A stretch of 64,000 nt of DNA from Camelus bactrianus (lineage: Eukaryota > Chordata > Mammalia > Artiodactyla > Camelidae), in NCBI RefSeq assembly GCF_048773025.1, contig NC_133547.1:37408004-37472003 (forward strand), read 5' to 3'. Positions 23,416 through 36,345 of the stretch are shown here, in pieces. Numbering within the stretch: position 1 is the stretch's first letter; the number at the start of each line of letters is the position of its first letter. A program made the translations under genes and the position numbers. The notes below the pieces were generated by a model. The model was not told the DNA's origin. It made no database searches and saw nothing but the letters and a program-made list of their open reading frames with translations.

Positions 23416-24239
23416 ATTTAGCTATTTCATTTCTAAAGAATGTTATTCTACTTATAAAATAAAACTTTCAAATGAACAATAAAAAGATAAGTTTTATTGA
23501 TTTTGATTTTTTAATTACCTAGTTCAGCTAAACTGAGAATTTTTCACTGTGGTCCTTAAACCAGCTAGATAAGCTACAAGACCCAGTGGCCCGGGTCCAG
23601 GACAGCAGTACTAGGGAAACAGTCTGAGACGGTTTAGCCTGGAAACCTGCACGTTAGCTACCAAACCAAGTGATTCCTATTACATATTAATTTGAAATTG
23701 GTTTAGATCAAATCCATATTCTGCAAGCCAGTTGAATTTACTTGACCTGATTATCTTTGCAAAACTGTGAGATTCACCGTAAGATGTGGTTGTCACTTCC
23801 ATCCCCCCAATTTCATACCATCATATTCTCTTTCCTTCCATCCATGGCATAGCTCTGTAACTCTCTAGCCCTGTAACCATGTCCTCGTCAAGTAATCTCT
23901 TATTCCCTCATTCCCTCTGTGTAAGTGCTCACTGGGTTGCACTACAAATAAAATTATACATATTAAAGTTACTATTGACACTAAACAATAATCCCAAATA
24001 TGTTCATTGTCATCTATTCTGTAAGGATAACAACAACAACAACAAAACAAATTATTGCTCTCCCTGGGTAGCTCCTCAGAAGGCCTGAAGTAGGGCCCTG
24101 GCAACAGCAATCCCTTCTCATGCTCAGCTCACACTTCTGCCTGCATCACGGTACATACCCGGTGTTCAGTCTGTCTAATGATTGAAATGCTGACTATGGG
24201 AATAATAGTAACTCACCTAAATATAACCATTGACAAAAT
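23416..24239. other. Unrecognised sequence
   Basis: Includes a (CAA)n run at 24029-24046. Two overlapping open frames on opposite strands near 23865-24110 share this low-complexity run and match nothing. Confidence 0.4.
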
Positions 24240-24480
24240 ACGTTCAAATATTTTGCTCATTTTTCTCCCTCAAGAAAACACAGGGCTGAACAAATCATTA
24301 TTTATAGATGAAGAAGCTGAGTCACAGAGAAATTAAACATTGGAGAGGATAGTAACTCTTTCCTGCCACCTGCTATTCGAGCGGCGTCACTGGACTACTA
24401 GGCGGAAGAAGCTGGGCTTGAATTTTGAAGCTTTGTCCCTTCCCAATACTGTACACTGCCTCTTGGGCTTTCGTGACAAA
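24240..24480 (-). repeat. MIR SINE relic, antisense
   Basis: 'tttatagatgaagaagctga' and 'gtcacagagaaattaaacat' (reverse of MIR core), then 'ctgggcttgaattttgaagc' (reverse of the 'gggttcaaatccc' region). Confidence 0.65.
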
Positions 24481-26984
24481 TTTTCTCCTTCAGAGCATCC
24501 CTGGATGCTTCGTTTATTTGAGCTCATTTATGAAAATGTCCTAGAGAGAGTAGGACATACAAATATTTTTATCAGCTAGTATTTTCATGAAGTATCTTCA
24601 CGGAAATGAGAAGTCATGATGTGAAGACAAATGAGTATTATAACATTATTCTTGTACTTTATTAATAAATACTCCAGTATTTCAGTAGTAAGGTCTTTTG
24701 CTTGATCTCCAACCTATCTAGTCATGGTCTTAATTAGTGCTGAATATGACCAGTGTCTTCGTTTAAAAACAAAAACAAAAACGCTAACACTAAAACAAAA
24801 TTACCAAGAAAGAATGTACGGAGATTGCAGTGTGATATTAACAAAGGAAACTCATTGCAAGAAAATGGTCTCTTCTGGAATTCAACTGTACAGAGCAAAC
24901 ATAACTTCTGTAACTACTGTCTTGCATGCAGGTAATTCAAGGGTATAGAGATCGAACCAGACCTGCTCTTCCCCGGTGGTACAACTTATAAAACATTTGT
25001 TAGCCTTAACCTTGTAGCTATGGAATTTGATTTTAAAGACCATCATGCTGTATAGTATGGAAGTTTGTTTTTCAAGATTATTTTAACCCTGGAATCTTTT
25101 TTGGTTGTTCTTGTATAAGGGACAGAAGCTTCAAATCTTGGATAAAGTGAACTGAGCGCCTTACATAAAAGGACAGGTGTTTCCACTTCCCTGTTAATGA
25201 CTCTCTAAGTGTGTAAGATGATGATCCTTATCAGTCATTACTAAATTTACTTCACAGAAATTAAGAATTAAATTACAGTTTCAAGGCTCATTAGGTCTTG
25301 TTAAATTTGTTGAATTGCCCACATGTGTATGTCTTGTCCTCCATAGGGTATCTGTAGAGCAGGTGTTTCAATTCAGTGGAAGTTTGTTGCATTCTCTTCT
25401 GCCCAAAGATTATTACACAATTGTGTTTGAAATTCCAGGTTGGGTTCTTATATTTGAAGATCAGACTTCAAATAGTCATAGTTGACTATCAAGTTTAGCA
25501 GAAAGAGAAATAATATGGAAATGGTCTCTTATGGGAGCTGTTAAAAAGGAGTGTTGAATATGAAAATCAAGGGCAGAGTAGGGACCATATTCCAAAGTTA
25601 ATGTCTTTTCACTTGTCTCAATATTCTGATGCCAAATAATTCCAAATGCAAGTGCGAGTGGAAAGATTTTTTACATTTTTATCCTCGTCTATGGGGATGT
25701 GTCTTCTAATGCAAAGTGCTACTTGTTTCTTTGTTTGAATGCAGGGGGTATTAAACCAGATAAAAATTACTGCTGTTGTATAAAGTCCTCTCTGCCCTCA
25801 TTGTCTGTATACTCTCTCTGTGGCAAGAGGAAAATGTCCCAGACAATGTCACCTTCAATTTAATGTTCTTTAAACACTCAAACCAAATCAAACAAACTGT
25901 ATATTTTTGGATACAAAAAAAAAAAAAAAAAAAAACTAGATCCCAGTCAGGATCAGATCAAATAACTGTCTGGGCTTTAAAATATGTTTATATTTGTAAA
26001 TCAGCCACTTCAAATATGATTAGAGAATCATATAGTTTTGGGGAGATCAATTAACATGCCTGATCAGTTATTTCATAATGTCATGAGATGCTGCAGTTTG
26101 GGCTAAATTTACATTGGAATTTCAGAAACAGGATGAAATCTCAAATTAAGTGCCTCACAGAGGTGTCCTGAGGCAATGCAGTGCCATAAAAAGAGAGAAG
26201 AAACTGAGAGTAGATCTCAGTGTCTTTAATCTCAGTTTTCTCTCCGTCAGATAATAGTGCCTGCTTTAAGAATGAGAAGAAACAGCTTGTTTGACTTGAT
26301 GATGATGATGATAAAATCTGACCAGTGGTAACTATAAAATTACTCAAGGACTGTTTGTTATTCCTGTGGACAGAGTGTCAGTAATTTTTCTTAGATCCGT
26401 GAAACTAAAAGTAGGAAAGTTTGTGAAATAAATGAAGGTTTTTAATGGTAAAAAAGCAGAGCCTGTAACAGTTTTCTCAAGAAGCTTGTGTTCCACATCC
26501 CACCTTTAATAGCTGGGGGGTTAGTACTGCAGTATCTCCTGTCAGCCAGCCACATACCCATGCTCTCAAGGCAAATCAATATTCAGATCCTTGAAGCGTT
26601 TCCAGAGAAGGACTGTTTACAGTTGTATCACCAAAACAAAGACAGCTGAGTTTCCTGAAGTATGTATACCTCTCCACCCAGAGAGTGACTTGAAATAGGC
26701 CTTGGTAAATTCTTGATACCTTTCAATATGACCCTAAAAGGCTAAGTAGAATAGGATAATTTTTTCTAATAATGTATGAGATCATGAAGGATAGTAATTC
26801 TGAATTCAGATTCTGAATTCAAACAGATGATTCAATTACAGATGTACCACATTTCTCAATATTTGGGTTCTAAAATTTTCAAAAAAACAGGTGCAAGGGA
26901 AGAGATCTTTTAATTTTGTGTGACCTTGGGGAGTCTCCTGCTCCAGTGTATAGCAGAATGATGACATCGTGGTAAATAGGTCAG
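24481..26984. other. Unrecognised sequence with simple runs
   Basis: A21 at 25915-25935 and (GAT)n at 26296-26312. No exon with flanking splice signals or known domain could be supported. Confidence 0.4.
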
Positions 26985-27110
26985 GGATTTGTTATGAGGG
27001 GAAAGTGGGATTGTGTTTATTGCCTGCTAAGCGTAGGACAAGGTACAGATTAAGCACTCAAAAAATAGAAACTGCTGCCACTTTTATGGTTACTGACATT
27101 ACTATTGTTA
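26985..27110 (+). repeat. MIR SINE relic, 3' part
   Basis: 'acaaggtacagattaagcac' and 'actgctgccacttttatggt' correspond to the MIR 3' part ('cataagcgctcaataaatgttagctatt'). Confidence 0.4.
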
Positions 27111-27711
27111 AGAGTTCCTCAAATCATCATTGTTTCTTAGCAGTATAGCCCATGTGCTATTTATTCTTTAGACTTTGTGTTATAATAATAAATGTTATAT
27201 AAATGGAATTCCAAACCATTAAGGCCTCAAATACAATTACAGTTACAACATATAAAAATGTTAACCAATAGATTTCTTTACTATTTTAATAGGCAAAATG
27301 ATAACTTTAAAAATTAACATCTAACTAAGCATTTTGAAGTACTACCTAGAATGCTTCTGGGTTTCAGGACAATCTAAACATTCCAGAAAATTCATTCAAG
27401 AGTCTCTGCTAATTTTTAGTTTCATATCAGAAGCAAACTCTTTTTAACGGCAATAATTCACAGCATTATTTTGCAAATGACAAAAAAGAACTTCTTACTT
27501 CAGGCTTTGGTTAAAATGCACTGATTCAGAAGAGAGTTCGGAGTTTCCCAAAGATCAACAGATTTTAAAATGCCAACCTAGCTTTTTTTCTTTTCCCCCT
27601 TTTAATCCAGTGTATGCGTTTTCTCTGCAGTATTATTGTATCATCTCTTATTTTCTTTACTAAGGCAGCTAAAGAAGACAAAATACAAACCTTATAAGAT
27701 TAATAATTAAA

Positions 27712-27731
27712 TATTGCCTTAAGAGGCAATA
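27712..27731. repeat. Palindrome with 8 bp arms
   Basis: TATTGCCT, TAAG spacer, AGGCAATA. The arms are perfect complements. It could be chance or a dimeric factor site. Function unknown. Confidence 0.7.
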
Positions 27732-29614
27732 ATTTTGCTGATGAAACTTTTTTTTTCCTTAAGGTTTGTTGAAATTCAAAACCCACAATGAATTGGGATT
27801 TTAGTACCTAATAACCAAGGTTTAAAAAATGCATTGAAATTCAGCTTATAACTCTTCTTTAAAAATTACCAAGGGAGATATAATTTGTAAAATGTCATAA
27901 TATGACATTTATACATACAAATACATTTTTAATTCTAAATTCTTATACAGCTTTGCTTTTGACCAGTGTTTCCTAAATCTATATATAAATATATACAAAA
28001 TAATAATAAAGATTATAACAAATAAATCATACTAGTAAGGCACTCAGTAATTTAACATGAGTACATATTGACATATGCATTGTACTCAATTTAATTATAG
28101 AAAATTTAAATAGAAATAAAATTTATAAATACCACAATTAATGGAAGAAGATAAAATTACATGAAAGGTATTTTAATATCCTCCATTTGTTCTTCATAGA
28201 AAGTAAATGATCTATTTCTCCCATTAGTTTTACACTTTGAAATATTTTCCATACCTAAATTACCTCCCTTTTTCCAAAAACAAAAGTAAAAGAAAAAGAT
28301 GTATATATTTCTATCAAAGAATCAGAAAATCATGAATTAAATCATGTTTAAAAGGGTGTTTTTTCTGATAATTAACTTTGAATTATAAAGCACCCGTGTC
28401 TCCCTATGTTTAAATAAATGTATCAAATTAAATCACCCACCTACCTGCCTGCTGTATGACTTTAAAAAAATTACAGTTACACTCCCCCACCTTATTATTC
28501 TCCACAGACAATAGAAACTCATGCTTCAGATAAGCAATATGCAGGTGTAAACACCACAGCATATTTTTCTTCTAAATCTCTCAATTTATTTTTAAAATCC
28601 TAAATATGCCAATGTTTTCATCATAATTTTTAGGATTTTTTTTCAGATAAACTTTAACACAAACCTGCAAGCATGTAATTATATTTGTGTAAGTTTCAAT
28701 TTTTCTCTGATCTCTTTCATTTTCATTTTTCTTGATCAATTTAAAATCCATTTTTAAATTATTTCTACTGTTTTGTGATGATGTCACAATTTTTCTTTAC
28801 TTTTTCCACATTAATTGCCCTGCAACATTCGTCCCTGGGAAGCGTCCTTTGAAGACCACTCCAAAGTGAATGTGAATCTCCAGGGGGGGCTGTTTTTTCA
28901 CTTAGGTGTAGCTGATAGCACCTGATGGGATAAACATGCTAAGGTTGCCTGTACGTGGTTCCAAGGCATTGATTTGAAATACAAGTATCTTTGTACTTTC
29001 GATTCTAACCATCTTAGAGAAATCTCCCTAAAATTCTAGTCAAGAAAATAGCAATCTCTGAGTCCTTTTTTTCTTCCCCCCAGGATTTGAAGATGTAAAC
29101 TGGAGAGGCCTTATATGGAATTTGATTTGCCCCAATAAACACAAATTTCTTGATACTAAGGGAATGGACTAATTAACTCTCACGGCCTTTCTCTTACTGA
29201 GAGTGGCATGTGAGAATGTGATGAGCCACCACTACTCTTTCCATGGTCAAAAGCACAGAAACTACCAAACCAAAATCCCAGTGGCAGAGCGGTGGGGGTC
29301 CACGGCAACCACCGGCGAGGGGAAAACGCCTCTGCAATAATTTGTTCTTGGTCTTGAGGAGTGTATGACAATGAAAAGATCTGGAATGATTGTTAATGTA
29401 TATTTTTGACATTATATTTATATTAGTATCATTGGAGAGTCCCACTTCTAAAAAAAAAAGTTTAGGAACTGTCTCTACCCCCCTTCATTCTCTACTCAAC
29501 TAGACTCTTACGTTTTTTGGTTTCTGCGAACCCTCTCCTGTAGTTGTTTCCTATTCTGTTCAGGTGCTGTGTTTAGCTAGCCGACAGAACCTGCGAACAC
29601 ACTGAATTTCCTAG

Positions 29615-29637
29615 CCGTGACTCGGTAGCTGTCACGG
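29615..29637. repeat. CpG-containing inverted repeat
   Basis: Arms CCGTGAC and GTCACGG with a 9-base spacer that itself contains a CG. CG-rich motifs in an AT-rich setting often decay, so the perfect arms are noteworthy. No function can be assigned. Confidence 0.7.
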
Positions 29638-29989
29638 TAATCAGCACGGGAACACCTAAGTGCTATAGATGGCTTCCTATTGATTGCTATAAAAACACAC
29701 AAATAAAATGTGAACTCTGAAAATCTATTTACAGCCATAGATGTAATCCTTAAGTACAGTTTGCTGATTCTCAGCTGGCTCTGCTTGAGCAACTCCTTTT
29801 GTTCAAGGGTATCCATCACGCAGCAACATTATATTAAAGCCTAGGATTACAGGGTATTTGGGAAACACCTACCCTTTAATAAAAACAAAATAACACTTTC
29901 TTGACAGCAACTAATAAACCCACTTGACCAGGCTTCACTTTATATCCTTGTTATGTTTTACTGCATAGTCAATGTACGACAAGCCACCA

Positions 29990-30192
29990 TTTGGGGGACA
30001 CAGTGGCAAATGGAAAAACCCCGGGAGTCATATGTCTTAAATTGAATTCCTCTTCTGACACTTCCAGGCCACGTGTCCTTAATCTATCTCCACAGCTTTG
30101 GGTCTCAGTTTTTCTTATCTGCAACATGGAAATACTAGCTCTTTCCACTCCTGGAATTATAATGTTCAGAGAATTTCAGAATTCCATGGCAG
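29990..30192 (+). repeat. MIR SINE relic
   Basis: 'cttccaggccacgtgtcctt', 'gtctcagtttttcttatctg' and 'caacatggaaatactagctc' follow the MIR core order. Confidence 0.7.
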
Positions 30193-30436
30193 CTTAAAGG
30201 CTGTTCACTCTAATGCCTTTATTTTCATTTTGGAAACTGAAGGAAAGCATCTGGGCTGAAGTGTAGTCTTGTATCTCGCTTGAAGATTGTTTCCAAGAGA
30301 GAAATAACAGGGATGGTATTCCCAAATTTGATACCTGGTAAAGCGGGGCACCCATCAGGCAGAATCAGTGATGGACTACTGTGAACACTTGCCTGCTGTG
30401 ATTACGGCTCTACCAGTGTGTACCGATTGGGCAGTG
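30193..30436. other. Unrecognised sequence
   Basis: No landmark. Confidence 0.4.
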
Positions 30437-30722
30437 TGTTACTTTGCCAGGCTGCTGTAACAAAGTGCCACAAACTGAGTGGCTTAAACAACAGAAGTTT
30501 ATTGTTTCAATGTTCTAGAGGCTGGAAGTCCAAGGTGTAGCAGCACTTTCTGGGGGCTGAGAGGAAGAATCTGCTCCACGTCCCTCCTGGAGCTCATTTG
30601 CTAGGATCTTTGGCATTTCTTGGTTTGTGGAAGAATCCAAATAAGGACACATTCTGAGGTACCGGGGGTTTGAACTTCAACATACAAATCTGGGGAGGCA
30701 CATTTCTCAACCCGTAATAAGT
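30437..30722 (-). mobile_element. MaLR LTR (MLT1-like), antisense, fossil fragment
   Basis: 'gctgctgtaacaaagtgcca', 'actgagtggcttaaacaaca', 'aaataaggacacattctgag' and 'tcaacccgtaata' are the reverse of an MLT1 LTR, in order. Shorter than the family, so internally reduced. Confidence 0.75.
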
Positions 30723-32299
30723 GGAATACAAATGTAGTATACAAAGATGCTACAGCATGAATAACCAGTATTCCATTGGTAAACAGAAATGCTTCCTGAA
30801 ATACTTCATAATTTCTTTCTCATACTGCCATTGATTTTCCAATAATTCTTTTTCTCTAGAAAAGTGTGTAGAAACATGTCACCTAGAAATAAACTGATAT
30901 GTATTTTTCAAACTTTTTGTGATAATGATAAAATTGATATCTTTATGACCGAAACTTAGAAAATCTATCAAACCCTGTGGGAAAAAAACAAAAAAACAAA
31001 AAACATGATTTTAGGAGCATCTAACCTGTCACATTCTGGCACGTTAGCATTTATTCTTTAATGTCAGCAGTCAATAAAATGAACATATTTAAACCAGGAT
31101 AGCATTCATCAGCAAGAGTTTGGCGGGGATTTGCAAAGCTAACCATTTCTCAAGGCTTAACAACAATGACAATTCAGAAAGAAACAAGTAAAGATAATGT
31201 AATAAAATATCAGGCTGACAAGAAACCACAGCTCCATGCACACATACCTGCACATTTACCTGTGCATCTTAAGAGGTGAGGCTTGTGTCCTGCATTTCCA
31301 CTATGAAAGGGAACACTCTGGTTCACTCTCATAAAAACAGCACTGGCCAGCCCCGTTCAGACATCCAGAAGAGACATTAAATTCAAACTCGAGGTCTTAA
31401 TGCCAGTGTTGAGGTTTCCACAGTGCAAAGCTGAGATGTATTTTATTTCTTTGAGCTTTATGAGGGTAATATGTTATAAATGTGTAGCCAAGTAATAGAT
31501 GAGACGGATACTTTAAGGCTGCCGTTGTGGGCACTTGGTTGCGAGCCAACAGTGCTGGGGGCATAGTTTTCTTGAGGGGCTATATTTCATCACAATATCC
31601 TTCCACTCCAGCTTATGAGAATAAATACAGTGGAGCTCATTTAAAATATCTCCTAAACACTGTCTTTGGAGAGAAAGAGAGTTCTGGTTTACCAGTTGTA
31701 TCATTGGCTTTTTTTTTTTTTTTTCTTTTTTAGCACTTTCTTCATTGAATAAGGAATGATGACCAGGGAACATTAGCACTTTGGAAATAATATGAACTCC
31801 TTCAGGCCATTGTGTTACTTTAAAGTCATTGCAGACTTCTTTTTACCTCCACTATATGTCATATTTTATCAACATATATAATATCTCACGAATCATTTAC
31901 ATTTTCAAATAATCATTTTGTAAAACATTCTTCTCTCTTTGGCATCTTTCATTTGCAATGTATCTCAATAATTACTTTAGGAAGTCTTCTGTTCTGACTT
32001 CATGAAACAAAACTCTTCACTCTGATTCCGTTGAAACTTGCAGAACAAGGATTTGGGAACATACGAAAGCACTAAAGTAATGATCTGAACTGTGTTTATG
32101 AATTCAGCTCAGGGAAATCTCAGGTCTATTAGCATTTGCTGGAAAGCAGGCTACTAGACACAGTAATGCTGTACCATAATACAGCACAAGCTATGGTAAA
32201 GGCCATATTAGTATATTATAACACTCTTGAAAAGGATAAGAGAGAGGGAGAGTGGACTATGCATCACTTAGAGGAAGAATAATAGTACCATTATTATAA
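30723..32299. other. Unrecognised sequence
   Basis: Contains a T-rich run at 31709-31731, and no other clear signal. Short open frames on both strands around 31510-31780 run through it and are treated as chance. Confidence 0.4.
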
Positions 32300-32470
32300 T
32301 GTGCATCTGACATTCATGGTGTGTCATGTACCATGCAGAGTACTTTCTACAGAGGACCATAGTAATGTTCACAGCTGTCTTACTCGGTAGATGATATTCT
32401 TATCCTCATTTTGTGGAAGAGAAAACTGAAGTTCAAACAAGGAAGCAAAGCACCTTTTGATCGTCTCCTA
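32300..32470 (-). repeat. MIR-family relic, antisense
   Basis: 'atgtaccatgcagagtactt', 'tcctcattttgtggaagaga' and 'aaactgaagttcaaacaagg' match the reverse of MIR. Confidence 0.6.
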
Positions 32471-33206
32471 CATAGATTCAGTGTATACTGAAAACAAATC
32501 TAGGTAAGGAGACTCAGAAGTCATTTTCTAAGAAAGTACTTTATTTGATATTAAACTGGAAGTACTGAAGTGCAATGGAAATAAAATGGATTAGAAAAGA
32601 AATACATGCTTGTTTTTTGCACCTGCCTTAACATGAATAATTGGAAAGAGGAAAGTAGAACGTTCTTGCCAATTTAAGGTTTCAGCTAAAAGAAGTGTTT
32701 GCTGTGGAAAAAAAGCCACTGATGGCTTTCTTTATGTCAAAAGTCTTATGATGAAAGACATAATAGAAACATTTTCTAAAGGAAATTTTTAAGAAGTCAT
32801 TGAAGAATGATTCCTTTTAGGCTTATAATATTTAATAAAAGAAAAAAATTAAAGCATAAAATAAATGAGTACTATTTCTTTCATAACAAGGCAAACTATT
32901 ATACTTTTTAAAATTTCCACATGGAGAGGCTTCTAACAATTCAACCTTAAAGATCATCACTGAATCTCACTGTAAGCAAGTGAAAAGGCCGCCGTCATCT
33001 TTTGTAAAGGGCTGCACTTAAGGCATTACCTGAGTGCATCTATTTGTAACATTTTTTTTCTCTTTAATGACAAAATTAATGGACAAAGTAATAAAATCCC
33101 CAGCCTCCATGGTCCCTGGCCAACATCACATTGGGGATTTTTAACTCATTAGTTCCCAAAGACCACCTTTTACAAAAGCTCTCATGTGCACCTGCCTCCA
33201 TGGTCC
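32471..33206. other. Unrecognised sequence
   Basis: AT-rich and plain. Confidence 0.4.
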
Positions 33207-33472
33207 ACAAGGGTTTTTTTTTTTTTTTTTTTCTTTTCTTTCCTCTTCTTTTTTTTTCTTTTCTTTTTCTTTTTATTGAAATGTAGTTGATTTACAGTGA
33301 TAGTTTCAGGTGTATAGCAAAATGATTCAGTTATACATTTACATATATTTTTTTTCTTTTCAGATTCTTTGCCATTATATGTTATTATAAAATATTGAAT
33401 ATAGTTCCCTGTCCTATACAGTAGGTCCTTGTTTATCTGTTTTATTTACAGTAGTGTGTCTGTTAATCCCCA
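33207..33472 (-). mobile_element. 5'-truncated L1 3' end, antisense, cetartiodactyl type
   Basis: A T-rich tract (33211-33274, the reversed A tail with purine drift) is followed by 'attgaaatgtagttgattta', 'agtttcaggtgtatagcaaa', 'atgattcagttatacattta' and 'gtaggtccttgtttatctgt'. This 3' end is typical of Cetartiodactyla. No clean target duplication was found. Confidence 0.85.
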
Positions 33473-34204
33473 ACATGAACCTACAGGCCTAAGGAGGCTG
33501 CCCAGTGTCCTGAACATAAGCCTGCTTTCATTCTAATCCTTCAGCTTCTTCCATCAACAGACGCCCCAGGAACAGACTAGAAGTAAAGAAGACTATTTTT
33601 CCTTCCTCTCCCTGTCATATTTTCCCAACTCCGCAATGACTTGCTTTTTATCCAGCTTTTCTTTTCCATTTTGTTAGATTCTTTACCACTGTTATGTAGG
33701 CTGTTATCTTTGTAGCATTTCCACGCCATTAAGTGGTGTTGGTCCCTGGCTCTTTGCAACATTATTTGTTGCATACATAATAAATATTATTTTTAACTGA
33801 TTGCTTTGTCTAAGTAACTTCCTTTCTTCCTTTTTTCCTTCTTTGTTTTTTTCGTTGCCAAAACATGTCACTGTTTTCTTGTTAATCATTATTCGTTAGC
33901 TTTGTCTATCAGGTTTCTTCTAAGATTCTCAGCAAGGTTGAAATGTAAATAACGAGAAACATGAAAATGGAAAATATATCTTAGAAATTATTGTTTTAAA
34001 AGATAGAGGAAGTACCACAAGTCCCATTGCATGTATGCAGGTTCTAAAAAATAGATAATTTTACCCAATGTGAAGTATTTAAATTGCTAAGTTCTGAAGA
34101 ATTTTAATTCCATGAAATCTTCATTAAATATGGGGAGAGAAAAGTAAAACTTAAATTTTATTAGGAGAAAGATTATAAATGCTTCATCCAGGAAATGCCA
34201 TATA
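33473..34204. other. Unrecognised sequence
   Basis: No landmark. Two short - strand open frames at 33577-33889 match nothing. Confidence 0.4.
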
Positions 34205-34440
34205 GAGCAGTGGTTAGAAAATGAGGCTCTGGAGTTACAGATATTTGGATTTGATTTCTATTTCCATCTTGTATTAACTGTACGAGTCTGGCCAATACTT
34301 TGTAAGCCTCAGTTCACTTGCCTGTAAAATGAACTTAAATAATGGTACCTGTCTCATTGGGTTTTTGGGACGATTAGATCAGAAAAAAAATTAGCACAGA
34401 GAAATGTCTAGAGAAAAATAACTTATAATTATTAGCCACA
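34205..34440 (+). repeat. MIR SINE relic
   Basis: 'cagtggttagaaaatgaggc', 'cctcagttcacttgcctgta' and 'aaatgaacttaaataatggt' follow MIR order. Confidence 0.75.
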
Positions 34441-34519
34441 ACTAAAGTATTAATTAAGAAGCTATGGAATTTTTAGATTATTGCAATCCTAAATTCATAG
34501 GCTAGGTAATCCTTCAACT

Positions 34520-34563
34520 GAAGAAGAAGGAAGAGAAGGAGGGGGAGAGGGAGGGGGAGGAAG
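34520..34563. repeat. Purine-rich tract (GGA/GGGGA)n
   Basis: An uninterrupted run of A and G on the + strand. Confidence 0.85.
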
Positions 34564-34690
34564 GCACATTGCTCACATGTTGTGCGCGTCTTGCTGGAGG
34601 GCTGTGCTATTTCACATCATCACAGCTTCGGGATCCAGGCTATCAGAGCAAGCTTTGTCTATAGTGTTTGCATATGTGGCATAAAGCGGC

Positions 34691-34705
34691 GGGGGGGGGG
34701 GGGGG
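34691..34705. repeat. G15 homopolymer
   Basis: Fifteen G residues preceded by 'agcggc'. Long G runs are rare in mammalian DNA and error-prone in sequencing, so the length may be inexact. Confidence 0.85.
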
Positions 34706-35849
34706 ACATAAAAAACACCTGCTGGCTCTTCAAACTTTTATCAGAATGGAATCTTACTTTGTTAACATTTAAGTCTTAAACTCGCCTGGAAGTAGTTAAA
34801 AAAACGGGTCCAAGAGCTCGAGAAACTTTGCATTGAAAGAGATCAAAATCCTCAGGGCTGTAAACTGGGTGGCAGAATATTCAGCCAGCTCAGCAACAAA
34901 CTCTCATCTACGTTGAATTTTATTAATTTTTTTGAAGAAAAGTAGCTACACATTGAAAAAGCTGTAAGACCTGGACCTAAATTCTGACTTTCTAGGCCAC
35001 TCAACTGCTTATACACATTAGTAGACAGATGCATAATTTTACCGCTGAAATTCAGATTTCTAAAACACATTTATTTTGATGAGGGATTTATCTGTGCACC
35101 CAAGCAATATTCCTGAAGCAAAAATCAACTGTATGAAAGAATAAGTTTGCTTGGCATTTTTACCATGAATCCAAAAAAGTATTTGATACAGAGGAAGAGG
35201 CCGGCACAGTGCCCCCTTACCAATACGTGTATTTCCCCCAAAATAATATCCAAGAACATACTGTCAATAGTACGTCTACTGGACAGTCCATGAATCTGAA
35301 CCAGCCTGAGCATTTTCCAACTTTAAATGTTAGTTTCCAATGAGAGATGCCACCTCCCTTCCCCAAGTCTCCATTAAAAGCCATGGGTAAGTCCACGTCT
35401 CAAATCTCTGCGAGCTCAGTTAAGAAGAGAGAAAAAAAAATACACAAAAACAAAAGCAAAACAAGCGTGACCTCTTTCAGTCTATTGTGATTGTTCTCCT
35501 TGACTGACTAAATTTTCTGAAGTCTCGCCCTGCCTCCCTCCAGTCTCTGATTTGTCTCGCTGATTCATTCTTCACCTCCCCACTACGTGACCTCCGGTCC
35601 CAAACTCACACAGTTCTCAAGCCACTTGAAATGTGTGAAACAATTATGCAATTGATCATCTCGGTTTACTTAAAAGCCTTTCCATTTTTTCTTAATCATC
35701 TTATAAAATCTCAGTGAAAACAGGATATAAACTGAAAAATACGTGTAGACAGGTGGCTATTGGATTGAATATTTATAAATGTATCAGTTAGAATGAGCAA
35801 TTTCAGTGGCTATCCAACTCTTTATAATACATCAGTGCTGTGTTATACT
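34706..35849. other. Mostly unrecognised sequence
   Basis: The C/T-rich part at 35510-35640 might be an L2 extension but has no firm landmark. Confidence 0.35.
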
Positions 35850-36345
35850 GGCAACACTCAACTTGTCTTGAAACATTCTCTTCCTTTAGCTTTCAAGACA
35901 CCACTTTTCCTTGATTTGCCTTCCAACTCTTTAAACACTTCTCAGCCAATTTTTTATTTTTGAGACCTGGGGCTACTCTTATTCTAGGCATTCCTTAACT
36001 GATGGTGTCAATCAAAATATTATTTTTTCTCCCTTTCTTTTTATTCTACTTAGATTCCTCTGAGTGAGCTCATCCTTTCTCCCACCCAGCATTGGTCTTT
36101 ATCATGTTTCTTCCTGCAGTGAATGGTACTACTAACCACTTTCGTGCCTACATCAGAAATAAAGTTTCACTCTTGATTCTTCTTCTACTTTATTTTATCA
36201 CATTCCACCCAGTACTCTTTCTCCCCCTTCTAAATGAATCTCAAAGCAATCCTTTCTCTTGCCTTCATCCTCAGGGCTACTCTCAATTTGCATTATTTCT
36301 TACCCAGGTCTGTATAATTTATCAAGAGATTTATGAGGAAAAAAA
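35850..36345 (+). repeat. L2 LINE relic, ORF2 end region
   Basis: 'gtcttgaaacattctcttcc', 'ctttcaagacaccacttttc', 'gcagtgaatggtactactaa' and 'ttcactcttgattcttcttc' match the L2 reverse-transcriptase carboxy region in sense orientation and in order. An 85-codon frame at 36092-36349 overlaps but is not an L2 protein frame I can recognise. Confidence 0.65.

Larger units (their letters stand above)
27111..29989. other. AT-rich, apparently non-repetitive sequence
   Basis: No transposon landmark over almost 2.9 kb, which is unusual for this window and makes it a candidate for conserved noncoding sequence. An 8 bp-arm palindrome lies at 27712-27731 and a CpG-bearing hairpin at 29615-29637. A short stretch at 29280-29335 is locally rich in CG dinucleotides. 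Confidence 0.4.

Noticed and set aside
25915-25935. A21 run as a retroposon tail
   Set aside because: No matching target-site duplication or recognisable body upstream.
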